In this document: positions 25,542-34,172 of the stretch, one piece after another
Layout of the letters: every line of letters starts with the position of its first letter
How positions within the stretch are numbered: position 1 is the stretch's first letter
NCBI GenBank assembly: GCA_964356335.1
Contig: CAYHHI010000011.1
Span: 12,203-76,202 of the forward strand
DNA length: 64,000 nt
Direction: 5' to 3'
From: CAYHHI01 sp964356335
GTDB lineage: Bacteria > Arandabacterota > Arandabacteria > Arandabacterales > Arandabacteraceae
Notes under the pieces: generated by a model
What the model saw: the letters and a program-made list of their open reading frames with translations, nothing else
What the model was told of the DNA's origin: nothing
The model's database searches: none
Position numbers and translations under genes: made by a program

Positions 25542-26603
25542 CTATTTTCCGGTTCCTGTTGTGTCAGCGTACTCGATCTTTGCAGCTGTCCGCAGGCCTT
25601 CTATGTAAGTACTGACGGCCGCCTGCTTTCCCTGGTTATCGAGATAGGATGCGATGTCCTGCTTCGCCTCTTCGAACGGGATGTCGCGAGCCTCCTGGCG
25701 GTCGGTAACCTTGATTATGTGGTAGCCGAAATCCGTCTGGACGATATCGCTCAGGTCCCCCATCTTCAGAGCGAACGCAGCATTCTCGAACGGCGGCACC
25801 ATCTGGCCCTTTCCGAAGTAGCCGAGGTCGCCGCCCTTCTCCTTGCTCGGGCAATCCGAATACTGCGTCGCTGTCTGAGCGAAATCCGCACCGCCCTTGA
25901 GGTCGTTGCGTATCTTGGTTATCTTGGCCAGCTTCTCAGCCTTCTGGGCCTCGGTATCGTCCTTGGCGACGGTAACCAGGATGTGGCTTGCCTTGACGCG
26001 TTCCGGCTGCTGGAATTCGGAGCGGTTACTGTCGTAGAATGACCTGAGGTCTGCCTCCGTCGGGGTCTTCACATCGGAGGTGTGCTTCGCAAGCAGTGCC
26101 TCGAAACTCAAACCACTCTCGATTTCGCGCTGCACGTCTTCGGGTGTCATCCCCATGCTCTTGATGCGGTCCGTGAACTCCTGCTCGCTGGCAAAGTTCT
26201 TCTTTATGTCGGCCATCCGCGCGGCTACATCTTCCTTCGAAGCCCTGATGCCTTCCTTCTTGGCGGCCTGCTCGAGAAGGGCCCGACTGATCATGCTCTC
26301 GATTGCCTGCTTGCGGAGCGCACCCTTCATCGCTTCCATCTGCTGTGGATTTGCCTGACCACCCATCTGCATGGTGAGCCGTTCCGTTTCCTTGGTGATC
26401 TCATCCTCGGTTATCTTCGTCCCGTTGACCTTGGCCACCATCTTGGTGTTTCCCTTCGCCTGCGCAAGCGTTCCCTTGGCCCCGCTATCCCCCTGTCCCG
26501 TCTTCTCCTTCGAACAGCTCGTCCCGAACACCGCCAAGACGCCTGCAAGAGCAAGGGCGATTATGACTGTGATTGATGCCGACCTTGTTGCTCCTCGCCA
26601 CAT
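25542..26603 (-). CDS. parvulin-type peptidylprolyl isomerase, probable lipoprotein (SurA/PrsA-like)
   Basis: An exported folding factor of 353 residues. An N-terminal hydrophobic segment (VIIALALAGVLAVFGTSC) is followed by SKEK; the Cys suggests a lipoprotein, though the residues before it are not an ideal lipobox. A SurA-N/trigger-like helical region covers about 60-200. The PpiC rotamase domain runs from VKASHILVTV to FGYHIIKVTDR and includes GGDLGYFGKGQMVPPFE. ATG at 26603 is chosen because GGAGG lies before it; the longer frame upstream runs through repeats. It probably assists outer-membrane or secreted-protein folding. Confidence 0.85.
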   Translation of the reverse strand: MWRGATRSASITVIIALALAGVLAVFGTSCSKEKTGQGDSGAKGTLAQAKGNTKMVAKVNGTKITEDEITKETERLTMQMGGQANPQQMEAMKGALRKQAIESMISRALLEQAAKKEGIRASKEDVAARMADIKKNFASEQEFTDRIKSMGMTPEDVQREIESGLSFEALLAKHTSDVKTPTEADLRSFYDSNRSEFQQPERVKASHILVTVAKDDTEAQKAEKLAKITKIRNDLKGGADFAQTATQYSDCPSKEKGGDLGYFGKGQMVPPFENAAFALKMGDLSDIVQTDFGYHIIKVTDRQEARDIPFEEAKQDIASYLDNQGKQAAVSTYIEGLRTAAKIEYADTTGTGK

Positions 26604-26637
26604 TTCCCAAGACCTCCGCGAAAAACGCCCCAAAATC

Positions 26638-26662
26638 AAAAAAGCCCGCAAATCACACGGGC
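26638..26662 (-). terminator. terminator-like hairpin in the leader of the isomerase gene
   Basis: Read leftward: GCCCG, 9-nt loop, CGGGC, then TTTTTT (26638-26643). It lies 35 nt upstream of the isomerase ATG, downstream of any promoter in the divergent gap, so it could act as an attenuator. Confidence 0.55.
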
Positions 26663-26740
26663 CGCCCCAATTCTGAAATCTGGTTTTAGTGGGGTGGTTG
26701 TCCCCTGTACATCCTAAGTTACAACCAGGCACGCTCCGTG

Positions 26741-26828
26741 TCCAGCGATTTATACACCACCCAAGGCTAGGAGGCGGATCGATGTCCAGCGATTTATACA
26801 CCGCCCAACGCCATGAGCCGGATCGATC
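26741..26828. repeat. 44-bp tandem repeat, two copies
   Basis: 26741-26784 and 26785-26828 both begin TCCAGCGATTTATACACC and end GGATCGAT plus one base, with a few internal differences. They lie in the divergent intergenic region (26604-26955) just upstream of a strong rightward promoter, which makes a regulator-binding array possible. Confidence 0.75.
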
Positions 26829-26857
26829 TTGAGGGAATCGCCAGCCAAGTGAAATGA

Positions 26858-26885
26858 TTGACAGCCCAGAGGGCGCATATATACT
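26858..26885 (+). promoter_or_regulatory. promoter of the DUF2723 gene
   Basis: TTGACA (26858-26863), 16-bp spacer, TATACT (26880-26885), 70 nt before the coding start and 30 bp after the tandem repeat. Confidence 0.7.
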
Positions 26886-26955
26886 TCCGACAGAGGTTGG
26901 GTTGGGGCAGAGACGGAACGGCAAATGCTGATCGCTTCGCCACACGGGGGGCCGG

Positions 26956-28659
26956 ATGCGTGGGTCGCAAAATTCGATGACAAAGGCGCTTCGTGCCTTG
27001 GCCTCGAGTGATCTCGCCGTTGGCATCGTGGTCTGTCTGCCGATTGCAGCTCTTTATCTTGCCGGTGTTCAGCGAGCAGTGGGAAGAGGCGATGCAGCAG
27101 AATTTGTTATCGCAGCCCGTACTCTCGGAATCCCGCATCCCACGGGTTATCCGATCTACATCTGGCTGGGGAGGCTGTTTTCCCTGCTTCCGATAGGCAG
27201 TATCCCTTTTCGAGTCAATCTGATGTCAGCGGTATTCGCCTCGCTTGGCCTGGTGGTGCTCTTTCTCATTGTGGCGAGAGAGATTCACAGATTGGTTCGC
27301 GATAGGGCAGTGATCTACATATGTGCGATCTTGGCCGTAGCTCTCGTGGGCTTTTCTCGGACCTTCTGGCAATATGCAGAGGTCGCGGAAGTGTACCCCT
27401 TGAATGCGCTGTGCGTCTTGCTCTCAGTATGTCTCGTTCTCGGGTGGCTCAGAACCGGCCGTACCAAGTATCTCTATGGATCTTCGCTGGCACTTGGAAT
27501 ATCTCTTGGCACACATTTATCCAATATCTTCTTTGTCCCCGTATTCCTGGGTGTAATGTTTCTCGCCGGCAGAAAAGCGAGACATGCCAGACAGATCGTC
27601 GGAAGCGTGGGTCTGATCGCCCTGGGGGCTTCCCAGTATTTGTATTTGCTCTTAAGGGCCAGGCAAGCGCCGGCCTATCTCAACCCATCAGCCCACTTCT
27701 TTGAGTGGATGCCCTCTACCGGGACTGATAATCCTTTGCGTAACTGGATGTGGTTTATCACGGGGGGGCCGTGGCATGGCCACTACACGCGATCGCTTGG
27801 TGAGGTTCTCGCCAAGGCTCGGGAGCTTTTGGGGGGCGTCTTGCCCGACTATGAAGTTGCAGGATTGGCGCTCGCGCTTGCCGGCATGGCTCTGATGTTT
27901 ACCCTGCGCGTCGACGGTGTGGGCGTCAGGGGAGGCGCCGGGGGAGATGTGGGGACAGGCAGCGAAGGCGTGAGAGACACGGAGGCAGACAAGAAAATCG
28001 GACAAGAAGGAGTCTCCGGCGGGCATGGACAGGAGAGGGGAGACAGGGGAGATGTGGGAGGGGAAAGGAGAGGTGGCGATGGCCAGGCATATCGGCCGGG
28101 AGGGGCAATCCTTGTAGGTGTCGTAGTGGCCCAGGTCGCCTACTATCTTGCCTATAGGCCTTCCCAGATCGGGATGATTCTGCCGTTCGTGGCCTGTGTC
28201 GCGGTTTTTGTAGCTATCGCCACCGGCTGGATCGCGCGTCTTGTCATGCGCTTCCTGCCGGGACCAGCGGCTAGCCGGTGGGGTGGGCGGACTGTTGCAA
28301 TGGTCGTCGCGATAGTAGTGTGGCTTCCACTGATTTCAAGACCAGTCATCACCTGCTCTCATCAGGGTGGCGCCGCCGCATTGGCCGCCCAAATGATCTG
28401 CCAGATTCCACCCGGTTCCATGGTGGACGGGATTGACTGGAAGTACGGGAAGATCGTCGATTATTACAGGATAGTCGAACATCGGGACATACCTTTCCAA
28501 TCCTCCGCATGCGATCAGCGAGCGCTTGCAGAAGGTAAATGCTATGTTCTCGGGACACCCAAAGCCGTAAGAGAATACCAGAGGGCGGGATTCAAGATTG
28601 AACCGTTTCTGTCCCAGGAAGGAGATCTGACCGTTTACCGCGTTGGCCGCGTTGAGTGA
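26956..28659 (+). CDS. DUF2723-family multi-spanning membrane protein (putative glycosyltransferase)
   Basis: A 567-residue integral membrane protein. The DUF2723 signature is clear: RGDAAEFVIAARTLGIPHPT and GYPIYIWLGRLFSLLPIG, with the acidic residues typical of GT-C enzymes in the first extramembrane loop. Family members include protein O-glycosyltransferases of Bacteroidetes, so lipid-linked sugar transfer is a reasonable hypothesis. Residues about 320-379 are a Gly/Asp/Glu/Arg-rich low-complexity insertion encoded by purine-rich DNA (27915-28092) between membrane segments. ATG at 26956 is used; another at 26977 is possible. Confidence 0.8.
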   Translation: MRGSQNSMTKALRALASSDLAVGIVVCLPIAALYLAGVQRAVGRGDAAEFVIAARTLGIPHPTGYPIYIWLGRLFSLLPIGSIPFRVNLMSAVFASLGLVVLFLIVAREIHRLVRDRAVIYICAILAVALVGFSRTFWQYAEVAEVYPLNALCVLLSVCLVLGWLRTGRTKYLYGSSLALGISLGTHLSNIFFVPVFLGVMFLAGRKARHARQIVGSVGLIALGASQYLYLLLRARQAPAYLNPSAHFFEWMPSTGTDNPLRNWMWFITGGPWHGHYTRSLGEVLAKARELLGGVLPDYEVAGLALALAGMALMFTLRVDGVGVRGGAGGDVGTGSEGVRDTEADKKIGQEGVSGGHGQERGDRGDVGGERRGGDGQAYRPGGAILVGVVVAQVAYYLAYRPSQIGMILPFVACVAVFVAIATGWIARLVMRFLPGPAASRWGGRTVAMVVAIVVWLPLISRPVITCSHQGGAAALAAQMICQIPPGSMVDGIDWKYGKIVDYYRIVEHRDIPFQSSACDQRALAEGKCYVLGTPKAVREYQRAGFKIEPFLSQEGDLTVYRVGRVE

Positions 28660-28747
28660 CTTCGACTGAAAAGGGGAGAGGATGGAGAGAGAGTATGGCG
28701 AATGCGGATAGCTTCATCTGTGGATCATCGATCATGAGAGGGGACCT

Positions 28748-30154
28748 GTGAAGATGACACTCGGCTTCTTGGGGGCGGCGCAGAATGTGACGGGTTCGCG
28801 GTATTTGCTTGAGTCGAACGGCTCGAGAATCCTCGTCGATTCGGGGCTATATCAGGAAAGGGATTTCCGGCAGCGAAACTGGGAGGCTTTTCCCGTGCCC
28901 GTCGACTCTATAGATACCATCCTGCTGACTCACGCCCACCTTGACCACTCCGGCTTTCTGCCAAGATTGGAGAGCCAGGGGTTCGCCGGGAGGGTCTATT
29001 GCACGCCTGCCACGTCGGAGATTGCGGAGATCGCCTTCCTGGATTATGCCAACCTACAGGCGGAAGATCTCGCGATCAAACGGAAGAGGCACGAGCGTGA
29101 AGGCAGGCGCGGGCCGCACCCCGACGTCCCGCTCTACACCGAAAAGGATGCCACGGCGTGTGTCCCCCTTTTCAAGTCTGTGGCCTACGAGCGCTCGGTG
29201 GTAATCGGCGAAGGGATCGAGGCGACCTTTCATGACGCGGGCCATATCCTTGGGTCGGCGATGATAAGTCTCGCCATCAGCGAGAATGGGGCCACGAGGA
29301 CCCTCATTTTCTCAGGAGACATTGGCCGCTGGGATAAGCCGATCCTCAATGACCCGACCATTTTCGATGACGCCGATTACGTTGTGATGGAATCAACTTA
29401 TGGGGACAGGCTTCATGAAGACCCGATGGACATTGACAGCCTCCTTGAAAACGCAATCGTGTCGACTGTCAGGCGAGGCGGCAATGTGGTCATCCCGAGT
29501 TTCGCCATAGGACGGACGCAGGAAGTGCTCTATCGGCTGAATCGGCTATTGATCGGAAAACGGATCCCGCGTGTATCAGTCTTTATTGATAGCCCCATGG
29601 CACTCCGGGTCACGGAAGTCTTCGAGCGTCATCGCGAGCTCTTCGACGAAGAGATGACCAGGCTTGTTAGGGAAGGCCATTCGCCTTTCAACCTTCCCAA
29701 CCTCAAGGTGACGAGTTCGATCGAGGAATCGAAAGCCATAAACAAGGTTCGATCGGGGGCCGTGATCATCGCGGGGTCGGGGATGTGTACGGGTGGGAGA
29801 ATCAAACATCACTTGATAAGCAATATTTCTCGGCCGGAAAGCACCGTCCTATTTGTAGGTTTCCAAGCAGCGGGGACGCTTGGCAGAGAAATCGTGAGCG
29901 GTGCCGAGGGTGTGCGGATTCATGGGCAGACCTATCCCATACGAGCTAAGATCATAGAGATTCATGGCTTTTCCGCTCATGCCGATAGGGATGAGCTCCT
30001 CAGATGGATATCGGGCCTTAAGAAGCCGCCGCGGCATATCTTCGTGACTCACGGCGAGCCCGAGACCGCGCTGAAGTTTGCAGGGTTCCTGAGAGAGAAA
30101 ACCGGCTGGACCGCGTCAGTTCCGCACTATATGGACAAGGTGGCATTGGGATAG
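28748..30154 (+). CDS. metallo-beta-lactamase/beta-CASP family ribonuclease
   Basis: A 468-residue zinc nuclease related to CPSF73 and bacterial RNases. Motif 2 is THAHLDHSG (His62, His64, Asp66, His67). Motif 3 is HDAGHILGSA and motif 4 is FSGDIGRWDKPI. The beta-CASP insert contains ESTYGDR and the later motifs SGMCTGGRIKHHL and EIHGFSAHADRDELL, with a final THGEPE. All metal ligands appear present, so it should be active in RNA processing or decay. The start is GTG at 28748 (or ATG at 28754) after GAGAGGGG. Confidence 0.9.
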   Translation: MKMTLGFLGAAQNVTGSRYLLESNGSRILVDSGLYQERDFRQRNWEAFPVPVDSIDTILLTHAHLDHSGFLPRLESQGFAGRVYCTPATSEIAEIAFLDYANLQAEDLAIKRKRHEREGRRGPHPDVPLYTEKDATACVPLFKSVAYERSVVIGEGIEATFHDAGHILGSAMISLAISENGATRTLIFSGDIGRWDKPILNDPTIFDDADYVVMESTYGDRLHEDPMDIDSLLENAIVSTVRRGGNVVIPSFAIGRTQEVLYRLNRLLIGKRIPRVSVFIDSPMALRVTEVFERHRELFDEEMTRLVREGHSPFNLPNLKVTSSIEESKAINKVRSGAVIIAGSGMCTGGRIKHHLISNISRPESTVLFVGFQAAGTLGREIVSGAEGVRIHGQTYPIRAKIIEIHGFSAHADRDELLRWISGLKKPPRHIFVTHGEPETALKFAGFLREKTGWTASVPHYMDKVALG

Positions 30155-30220
30155 ATCCAATACAACAGAGGACAACGGAGAACGATACAATCGGGTTGGC
30201 TGGATGAAAGGAGTCCAACT

Positions 30221-30580
30221 TTGAGTCCCAACTTTCTGGTGCTGATTGGTTTCGGGGTCCTTGTGGGGATCGGAGCGGCTTTTGCAGGCTTGGGGGGTGG
30301 ATTTCTGGTGGTGCCCGTGCTGCTCTTTCTTGGATATACTGCCCAGAGAGCAGTCGGTACGTCATTTCTTACCATTCTGGTGATCTCGATTTCCGCCTTG
30401 TTCGCCCATAACAAGCTGGCAAACGTTGACTACAAGGTCGGAGCAATCCTGGGCGTCGGCGGAATCGTTGGCGCGCAGTTGGGTGCTCGCCTCGTTGAGC
30501 ATGTCTCAACGGCCCAATTCAAACGTATCTTCGCCGTCATTCTGGTGGGCCTGGCCGCCTACGTCTTCTTTAAGAAGTGA
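30221..30580 (+). CDS. half-length TauE/SafE (TSUP) family membrane protein
   Basis: A 119-residue, mostly hydrophobic protein with the repeat unit GFGVLVGIGAAFAGLGGGFL, VPVLLFLGYTAQRAVGTSF and GAILGVGGIVGAQLGARLVE. TSUP transporters normally have two such halves (about 250 aa); this one has one, so it probably works as a homodimer or is half of an ancestral gene. Such half-size members occur elsewhere. The TTG start follows GAAAGGAG. Predicted substrate: sulfur-containing or organic anions, not resolvable. Confidence 0.8.
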   Translation: MSPNFLVLIGFGVLVGIGAAFAGLGGGFLVVPVLLFLGYTAQRAVGTSFLTILVISISALFAHNKLANVDYKVGAILGVGGIVGAQLGARLVEHVSTAQFKRIFAVILVGLAAYVFFKK

Positions 30581-30651
30581 GAGAGACGCATATCCATCCC
30601 CCTGCCCCCTCACACGGTGGGAGGGAGTTGCGAAAAGGGAATTCGGCGGGC

Positions 30652-30672
30652 CCCTCTCACAAAGGGAGAGGG
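30652..30672. repeat. hairpin in a CCCTCTC/GAGAGGG intergenic repeat
   Basis: A 7-bp stem with 7-nt loop between convergent genes (30581-30790). Adjacent CCTGCCCCCTCAC and GGGAGGGAG runs resemble a dispersed intergenic repeat known from many bacterial genomes. It may act as a bidirectional stop. Confidence 0.45.
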
Positions 30673-30790
30673 ACCGGCACTGGGCACGAAAAGCGGCCGG
30701 TAGCGATTGTCTCGAACCACGACCAGCCGCTTCTCAATATCGCTCACGACGGGCGTAAGCCGATCTCCGACGAGTTATGGCGAAGGGTCT

Positions 30791-33700
30791 TTACTTTACC
30801 CTTAGCATCTTGCGCGTGAGCACCTTCTCGCCGGTCTCCAGCCTATAGAAGTACATGCCCTGTGAGACCTCGGTGCCCCGAGCATCGGTTCCGCGCCAGA
30901 ACACGCGGTGATAGCCACCGGCATAGATGCCGTCGGCGAGGGTTGCTATGAGGCGCCCATCGACGGCATAGACCCTGAGGGAGATCGTCGCGGACTTCGG
31001 CAGGCCGAACTCGATTTCCGTCACTCGGTCAAATGGGCTCGGCCGATTCTGCGAGAGAACGATCTCCTCCGGCATGCTCCTGTCACGAGGCACGGCGGCG
31101 GCGCTCACGATCTCGAAGTTCACATCGGACTGGTCGCTCCCGACGTTCATGGCCGCATCGAAGCACACAACCTTTATCCGGCAAGCGGGCCTGTTGGTGT
31201 CCGGGACGCTCCATGACCACGTCGAATCGAGCACACCGGATACAAGCGTGTCAGGATAGGTCACGCCGCCATCCCTCGAGAGAAGAATCTTCGTAAGGGT
31301 GACCCCCATGTTGTCCGACGAATGCCACCGGATAAGGTAGCTCGAGCCGCAGCCACCGATGATCCTCTCGCCACCATTCGGATCGAGCACTGCGACGGCT
31401 GGTGGCTGGGTGTCAGACGGCCGAGTGCAGGCGACGAGCGAGAAATCGTCCACGCCGGCTTCGACGAGCGAGCCCGGATCATAGTCGCTAGCAATGAAGC
31501 GGAAGCGAACCTGGCTTGTGAGGCTTACATAGTCTCCGACGTTGAACTGCTTCAGTGCCCAACTCCTGTCGCTCAAGTTGGTGTTCTCAAGGTGTACCCA
31601 GGTTGTGCCGTTGTTGGTGACATCCACCACCCAGTAATCTGTGCCCGGCGAATCGCCGGTATCGTTCGAATACCAGCGGTAGTAGCTCACCGTGGCTTGA
31701 GTGTAGCTGCTCAGATTAAAGATGGGCGAAAGCAGGGTGGTCTTGCCACCGTCCACGTCGTAGCTCCACTGGCCCGTTCCGGCGGCACACTGGGTAATGT
31801 AAGCATTAACGCCCGGGGTGGGGGTGTGGTCGTCCTCGGCTTGAGCCTCGGTGCCCTCGGGGTCACACCGTTCCCACATGCCCGTAGTGGCATTGTCACC
31901 CGTTACACCTGCCGTCCAGCCTCTGTTAGTCTCAAAATCATCTGTGAAGACCGTCTGGTACCCGACGAGGAAGCCATGGAGACTCGCAGGGGCTCCCACA
32001 GGATGGGCCTTGCTGTTGCCCGCCTCATCCCTTGCGTAGATGTAATATTTGACTTCGCTGCACGCGGGTTGAGCTGGAATGTAACCAACATATTCGTTCG
32101 GGTTTCCCGTCGCTGCCATCGAGACGCTGGCAAATGCACCGCCGTTCAGGCGGTAGGTCACGCGGCATGAATCGAGATCGATCGGACCCGCAGTCGATGT
32201 GATCACAGCGGTCGCAGGATAAGGATTGGCTGTGTTGCTCGTGTTTGGAAGCGGGGTGTGCGTGATCGCGACACCGACCGTGATCTCAGGACACGCGAAG
32301 CCGTGATTGGTGGCCCCTGTGCAGAACTGGTCGTAGTGAGGCGTGCCATTGTTGAGGTTCCCGTCGTTATCGTCGGCGACGAATGTCCAGTAAACCTGCT
32401 CTGCCATAGTCGCAGGCAAGCCCAGCTTCCGGCCGAAGTGCCAGGTCGAGCGCGCGATGCTGTCGGCGACAGCCTGCGGATACGCGGCGAGCAAGGCCTG
32501 CCATGAATCCCAGTGGAAGCCGGCCAGGACCTGTCCACAGATATGCGCCTCATTGCTGCAAGGATTTTGCAGCGTGTTCTGTGAGTTCCGGATCCCCGAG
32601 GAGCAGTTATCAAGGTAGAACCCCAGGGCCATAATGCTCTCGCGGGTCAAGAGGTTAGCCCCAACGTCGGAGTTGGCCTCTTGGACATCAGCCCCGACAG
32701 GGTTCGCGCCGTACAAGTAGTCGGTTATGCCGTGAGTGTACTCGTGGAAGACGACATCGGCCATCCGCGCGGTGTTGCCATACGACGAGCTCTGGGCGCA
32801 GAAGTTTAGGTTAGTGCCGTCCCACCAGGCGTTTCCCGGGCAGTAGAGATCGCGACGCTCGATTTTTGCGATCATTTCGTAGTCAAGGCCTGTGAAGGCC
32901 GGGTCGACGCCCTTGATCCAGTCGTGAATCTTGGTGGTGTAGGCGAAGGCGTCGCGCTCGCTGGCGAGCGAATTGGTGTTCGACCAGTCGATAGTATAGG
33001 GTGTGCCCGGGGTTATTGTGCCAGACTGAGATGCATCTGTGCCGCTTGCGCGATTGACGTTGACCCAAGGACCACGAAACTCAGCCGAGGTCGCCTTTGA
33101 ATCCGAGCCGCTGTAAGTCAGCGTGAAATCACCGTTCTGGTCGGTGTTGGTAGTGCCGACCCCCGTGATCGTGATCCTCATATCCTTGATCGGGTAATCA
33201 ATGGTGGAGCCGTCGCAATAGCCGTCCCACTCTACGTCGCCCTGGGAGTGGCCGGTGAAATTAGTGAACCGTACGTGGTTTTCACGCCAGAGGATGTCGC
33301 CCTTATTGGCGTCGATCCAGGTCGCCCAGATTCCGTAGGGTTCATCCACCTTCAGATCGAAACGATAGGCAAGCCTGTATTCCAGTCCTGCCTCACCCAC
33401 TTCCACGGGGAGAATCATGAGCTCCCGGTAGTCGATCTTGTCCAGGCCCTCCTGGAAGCCGATATCACCCTTGGCGATTGCGAGGGCATCTGGTTCACTG
33501 AGCAAAGGTGTGGCTGATATCTTGATCCCCGGGTAGGCGTCCGAGCCGAAAGCGAAAAGCCGGCCGGACTCTGTGAAGACGAGGTGAACGCGGCCGCCCC
33601 ATACCCTGATGCCCTCATGCGTCTGCTGGAAGATGATGGACCATTTGCCGAGGGCATGAGTGCAGCTCGTTACCTTGAGGTTGTCATTGTCGATTGAGAA

Positions 33701-34039
33701 GAGGGGCTGGTTGTCCCGAACGAAGCCTCTCGCCAGGGCTTCGACTTCTTTCTCTGACGCGAGGGGAGCCCCGAGTTGGATGCCACTGCCGTAGAAATGA
33801 TGATAAGTGCCGGTCAAGCGATTGACCTGGTAGTGCCAGTTCCCACCGTAGCGCTCGGCAAATGCCGCCACCCCGGATGCGGCCGGTGCCGCAGGTTCCC
33901 CGATGCTGTAAGATTCCCACGCGTCCTGTGAAGGAGCACCAGGCCGCGGGATCTCCCACCGTGCATACTGGTCTGTGGGATTGAATGCCCAGGCAGGCAT
34001 TGCCATCAAACTAAGGACAATAACGGCAAGACACTGCAA
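30791..34039 (-). CDS. secreted gluzincin metallopeptidase (M36/M4-like) with sorting tail
   Basis: A 1082-residue exported zinc protease. The signal peptide covers about 1-18. An FTP-like propeptide region runs to ~250 (GKWSIIFQQTHEGIRVWGGR, IDYRELMILPVE). The catalytic domain has VVFHEYTHGIT (near 430) and the third ligand region QEANSDVGANLL. The C-terminal half has a beta-sandwich module starting VFTDDFETNRGWTAG and containing AYITQCAAGTGQWSYDVDGG. It is shared with the M28 peptidase next door. The end NRPSPFDRVTEIEFG ... GMYFYRLETGEKVLTRKM is a type A sorting domain. TTG at 34039 is the only usable start seen and lacks a good ribosome site; a start further upstream is possible. M36 versus M4 is not settled. 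Confidence 0.85.
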   Translation of the reverse strand: MQCLAVIVLSLMAMPAWAFNPTDQYARWEIPRPGAPSQDAWESYSIGEPAAPAASGVAAFAERYGGNWHYQVNRLTGTYHHFYGSGIQLGAPLASEKEVEALARGFVRDNQPLFSIDNDNLKVTSCTHALGKWSIIFQQTHEGIRVWGGRVHLVFTESGRLFAFGSDAYPGIKISATPLLSEPDALAIAKGDIGFQEGLDKIDYRELMILPVEVGEAGLEYRLAYRFDLKVDEPYGIWATWIDANKGDILWRENHVRFTNFTGHSQGDVEWDGYCDGSTIDYPIKDMRITITGVGTTNTDQNGDFTLTYSGSDSKATSAEFRGPWVNVNRASGTDASQSGTITPGTPYTIDWSNTNSLASERDAFAYTTKIHDWIKGVDPAFTGLDYEMIAKIERRDLYCPGNAWWDGTNLNFCAQSSSYGNTARMADVVFHEYTHGITDYLYGANPVGADVQEANSDVGANLLTRESIMALGFYLDNCSSGIRNSQNTLQNPCSNEAHICGQVLAGFHWDSWQALLAAYPQAVADSIARSTWHFGRKLGLPATMAEQVYWTFVADDNDGNLNNGTPHYDQFCTGATNHGFACPEITVGVAITHTPLPNTSNTANPYPATAVITSTAGPIDLDSCRVTYRLNGGAFASVSMAATGNPNEYVGYIPAQPACSEVKYYIYARDEAGNSKAHPVGAPASLHGFLVGYQTVFTDDFETNRGWTAGVTGDNATTGMWERCDPEGTEAQAEDDHTPTPGVNAYITQCAAGTGQWSYDVDGGKTTLLSPIFNLSSYTQATVSYYRWYSNDTGDSPGTDYWVVDVTNNGTTWVHLENTNLSDRSWALKQFNVGDYVSLTSQVRFRFIASDYDPGSLVEAGVDDFSLVACTRPSDTQPPAVAVLDPNGGERIIGGCGSSYLIRWHSSDNMGVTLTKILLSRDGGVTYPDTLVSGVLDSTWSWSVPDTNRPACRIKVVCFDAAMNVGSDQSDVNFEIVSAAAVPRDRSMPEEIVLSQNRPSPFDRVTEIEFGLPKSATISLRVYAVDGRLIATLADGIYAGGYHRVFWRGTDARGTEVSQGMYFYRLETGEKVLTRKMLRVK

Positions 34040-34172
34040 AATCGATGAGGAGGTCCTGTGGGATATGTTCCCTCCCTTTCGAAAAGACCTTGCCTATCAA
34101 GTTCCTGTGATAGTACCAGAAATCGCGCTGAGATCAAAGGAATACCCTGATATCCCAAGATCTGCGATCTTG

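Noticed and set aside
26741..26828. Tandem repeat considered as a CRISPR array
   Set aside because: Only two units directly abutting, with no spacers and no cas genes.
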